Source of the DNA: Chitinophagaceae bacterium
GTDB taxonomy: Bacteria > Bacteroidota > Bacteroidia > Chitinophagales > Chitinophagaceae
DNA length: 64,000 bases
Direction: 5' to 3'
Assembly: GCA_947459295.1 (NCBI GenBank)
Contig: CANHCY010000006.1
Span: forward strand, 17,678 to 81,677
A program made the position numbers and the translations under genes. Within the stretch, counting starts at the first letter, position 1. Each line of letters starts with the position of its first letter. The notes under the pieces are model-generated. The model saw only the letters and a list, made by a program, of their open reading frames with translations. It was not told the DNA's origin and did not search any database. This document shows positions 63,964 through 64,000 of the stretch, one piece after another.

Positions 63964-64000
63964 ATAAATATAAGCAAGGACTTACCTTTACCCTATGAAA

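Noticed and set aside
1..64000. tRNA, rRNA, CRISPR array, prophage or transposase genes
   Set aside because: No cloverleaf-like gene ends, regularly spaced repeats, integrase, transposase or phage structural signatures were found.

Overview
The window looks like ordinary chromosome from a Bacteroidota species, most likely in the order Chitinophagales / family Chitinophagaceae. The evidence is a SusC/SusD receptor pair, a C-terminal gliding/T9SS sorting domain, a PorE-like OmpA protein, DUF4293- and DUF6427-like membrane proteins, a split DsbD, a Bacteroidota-type GGGP synthase, an adenosylcobalamin-dependent ribonucleotide reductase, moderately AT-rich DNA, no Shine-Dalgarno pattern, and repeated copies of the Bacteroidota promoter element TAnnTTTG just upstream of start codons. 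The family assignment is inference. I saw no rRNA, tRNA, CRISPR array, prophage or intact insertion sequence.

Layout. 1-7.2 kb (minus strand): the front part of one SusC-type receptor gene, then a complete SusC-SusD operon closed by a strong hairpin terminator. 7.4-19.4 kb (plus): folD, queE and a PorE-like OmpA/TPR protein; dprA; then guaB, lnt, an alpha/beta hydrolase, a large T9SS-type adhesin-like protein with PKD domains and an SDR dehydrogenase, tightly packed. 19.4-25.2 kb: a sugar-nucleotide pyrophosphorylase (minus), glyA and a DUF4293 protein (plus), uvrA (minus). 25.4-31.7 kb: an ECF sigma factor (plus) facing purQ - DsbD alpha domain - DsbD (minus), and two genes for an unknown exported protein and a polytopic membrane protein. 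31.8-36.9 kb: kup, an S66 LD-carboxypeptidase (minus), metG. 36.9-42.8 kb (minus): a GMC oxidoreductase with its Tat-lipoprotein small subunit, and the B12-dependent ribonucleotide reductase. 43.2-46.5 kb (plus): GGGP synthase and two unrecognised surface or exported proteins. 46.5-49.8 kb (minus): M28 peptidase and a LytS/LytTR two-component pair. 49.9-58.8 kb: dxs, scpA, a DMT transporter, frr, an unpaired N-terminal half of transketolase, rbfA-lolE and an MsbA-like ABC exporter. 58.8-63.9 kb (minus): a small secreted protein, and ileS followed by a histone-H1-like/DksA-like fusion protein.

Most genes are housekeeping: one-carbon, purine and deoxynucleotide metabolism, translation, isoprenoid and ether-lipid precursors, envelope lipoprotein maturation (lnt, LolE) and disulfide transfer. 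No single operon is an obvious new defence or biosynthetic system. The most unusual items are the lysine/alanine/proline-rich H1-like tail fused to a cysteine-poor DksA domain, the GMC oxidoreductase with a CX2CX2CX3C motif and a 'hitch-hiker' Tat partner, a palindrome shared by the two SusC leaders, genes whose promoter element touches the start codon (candidate leaderless mRNAs), and the split or duplicated DsbD N-domain.
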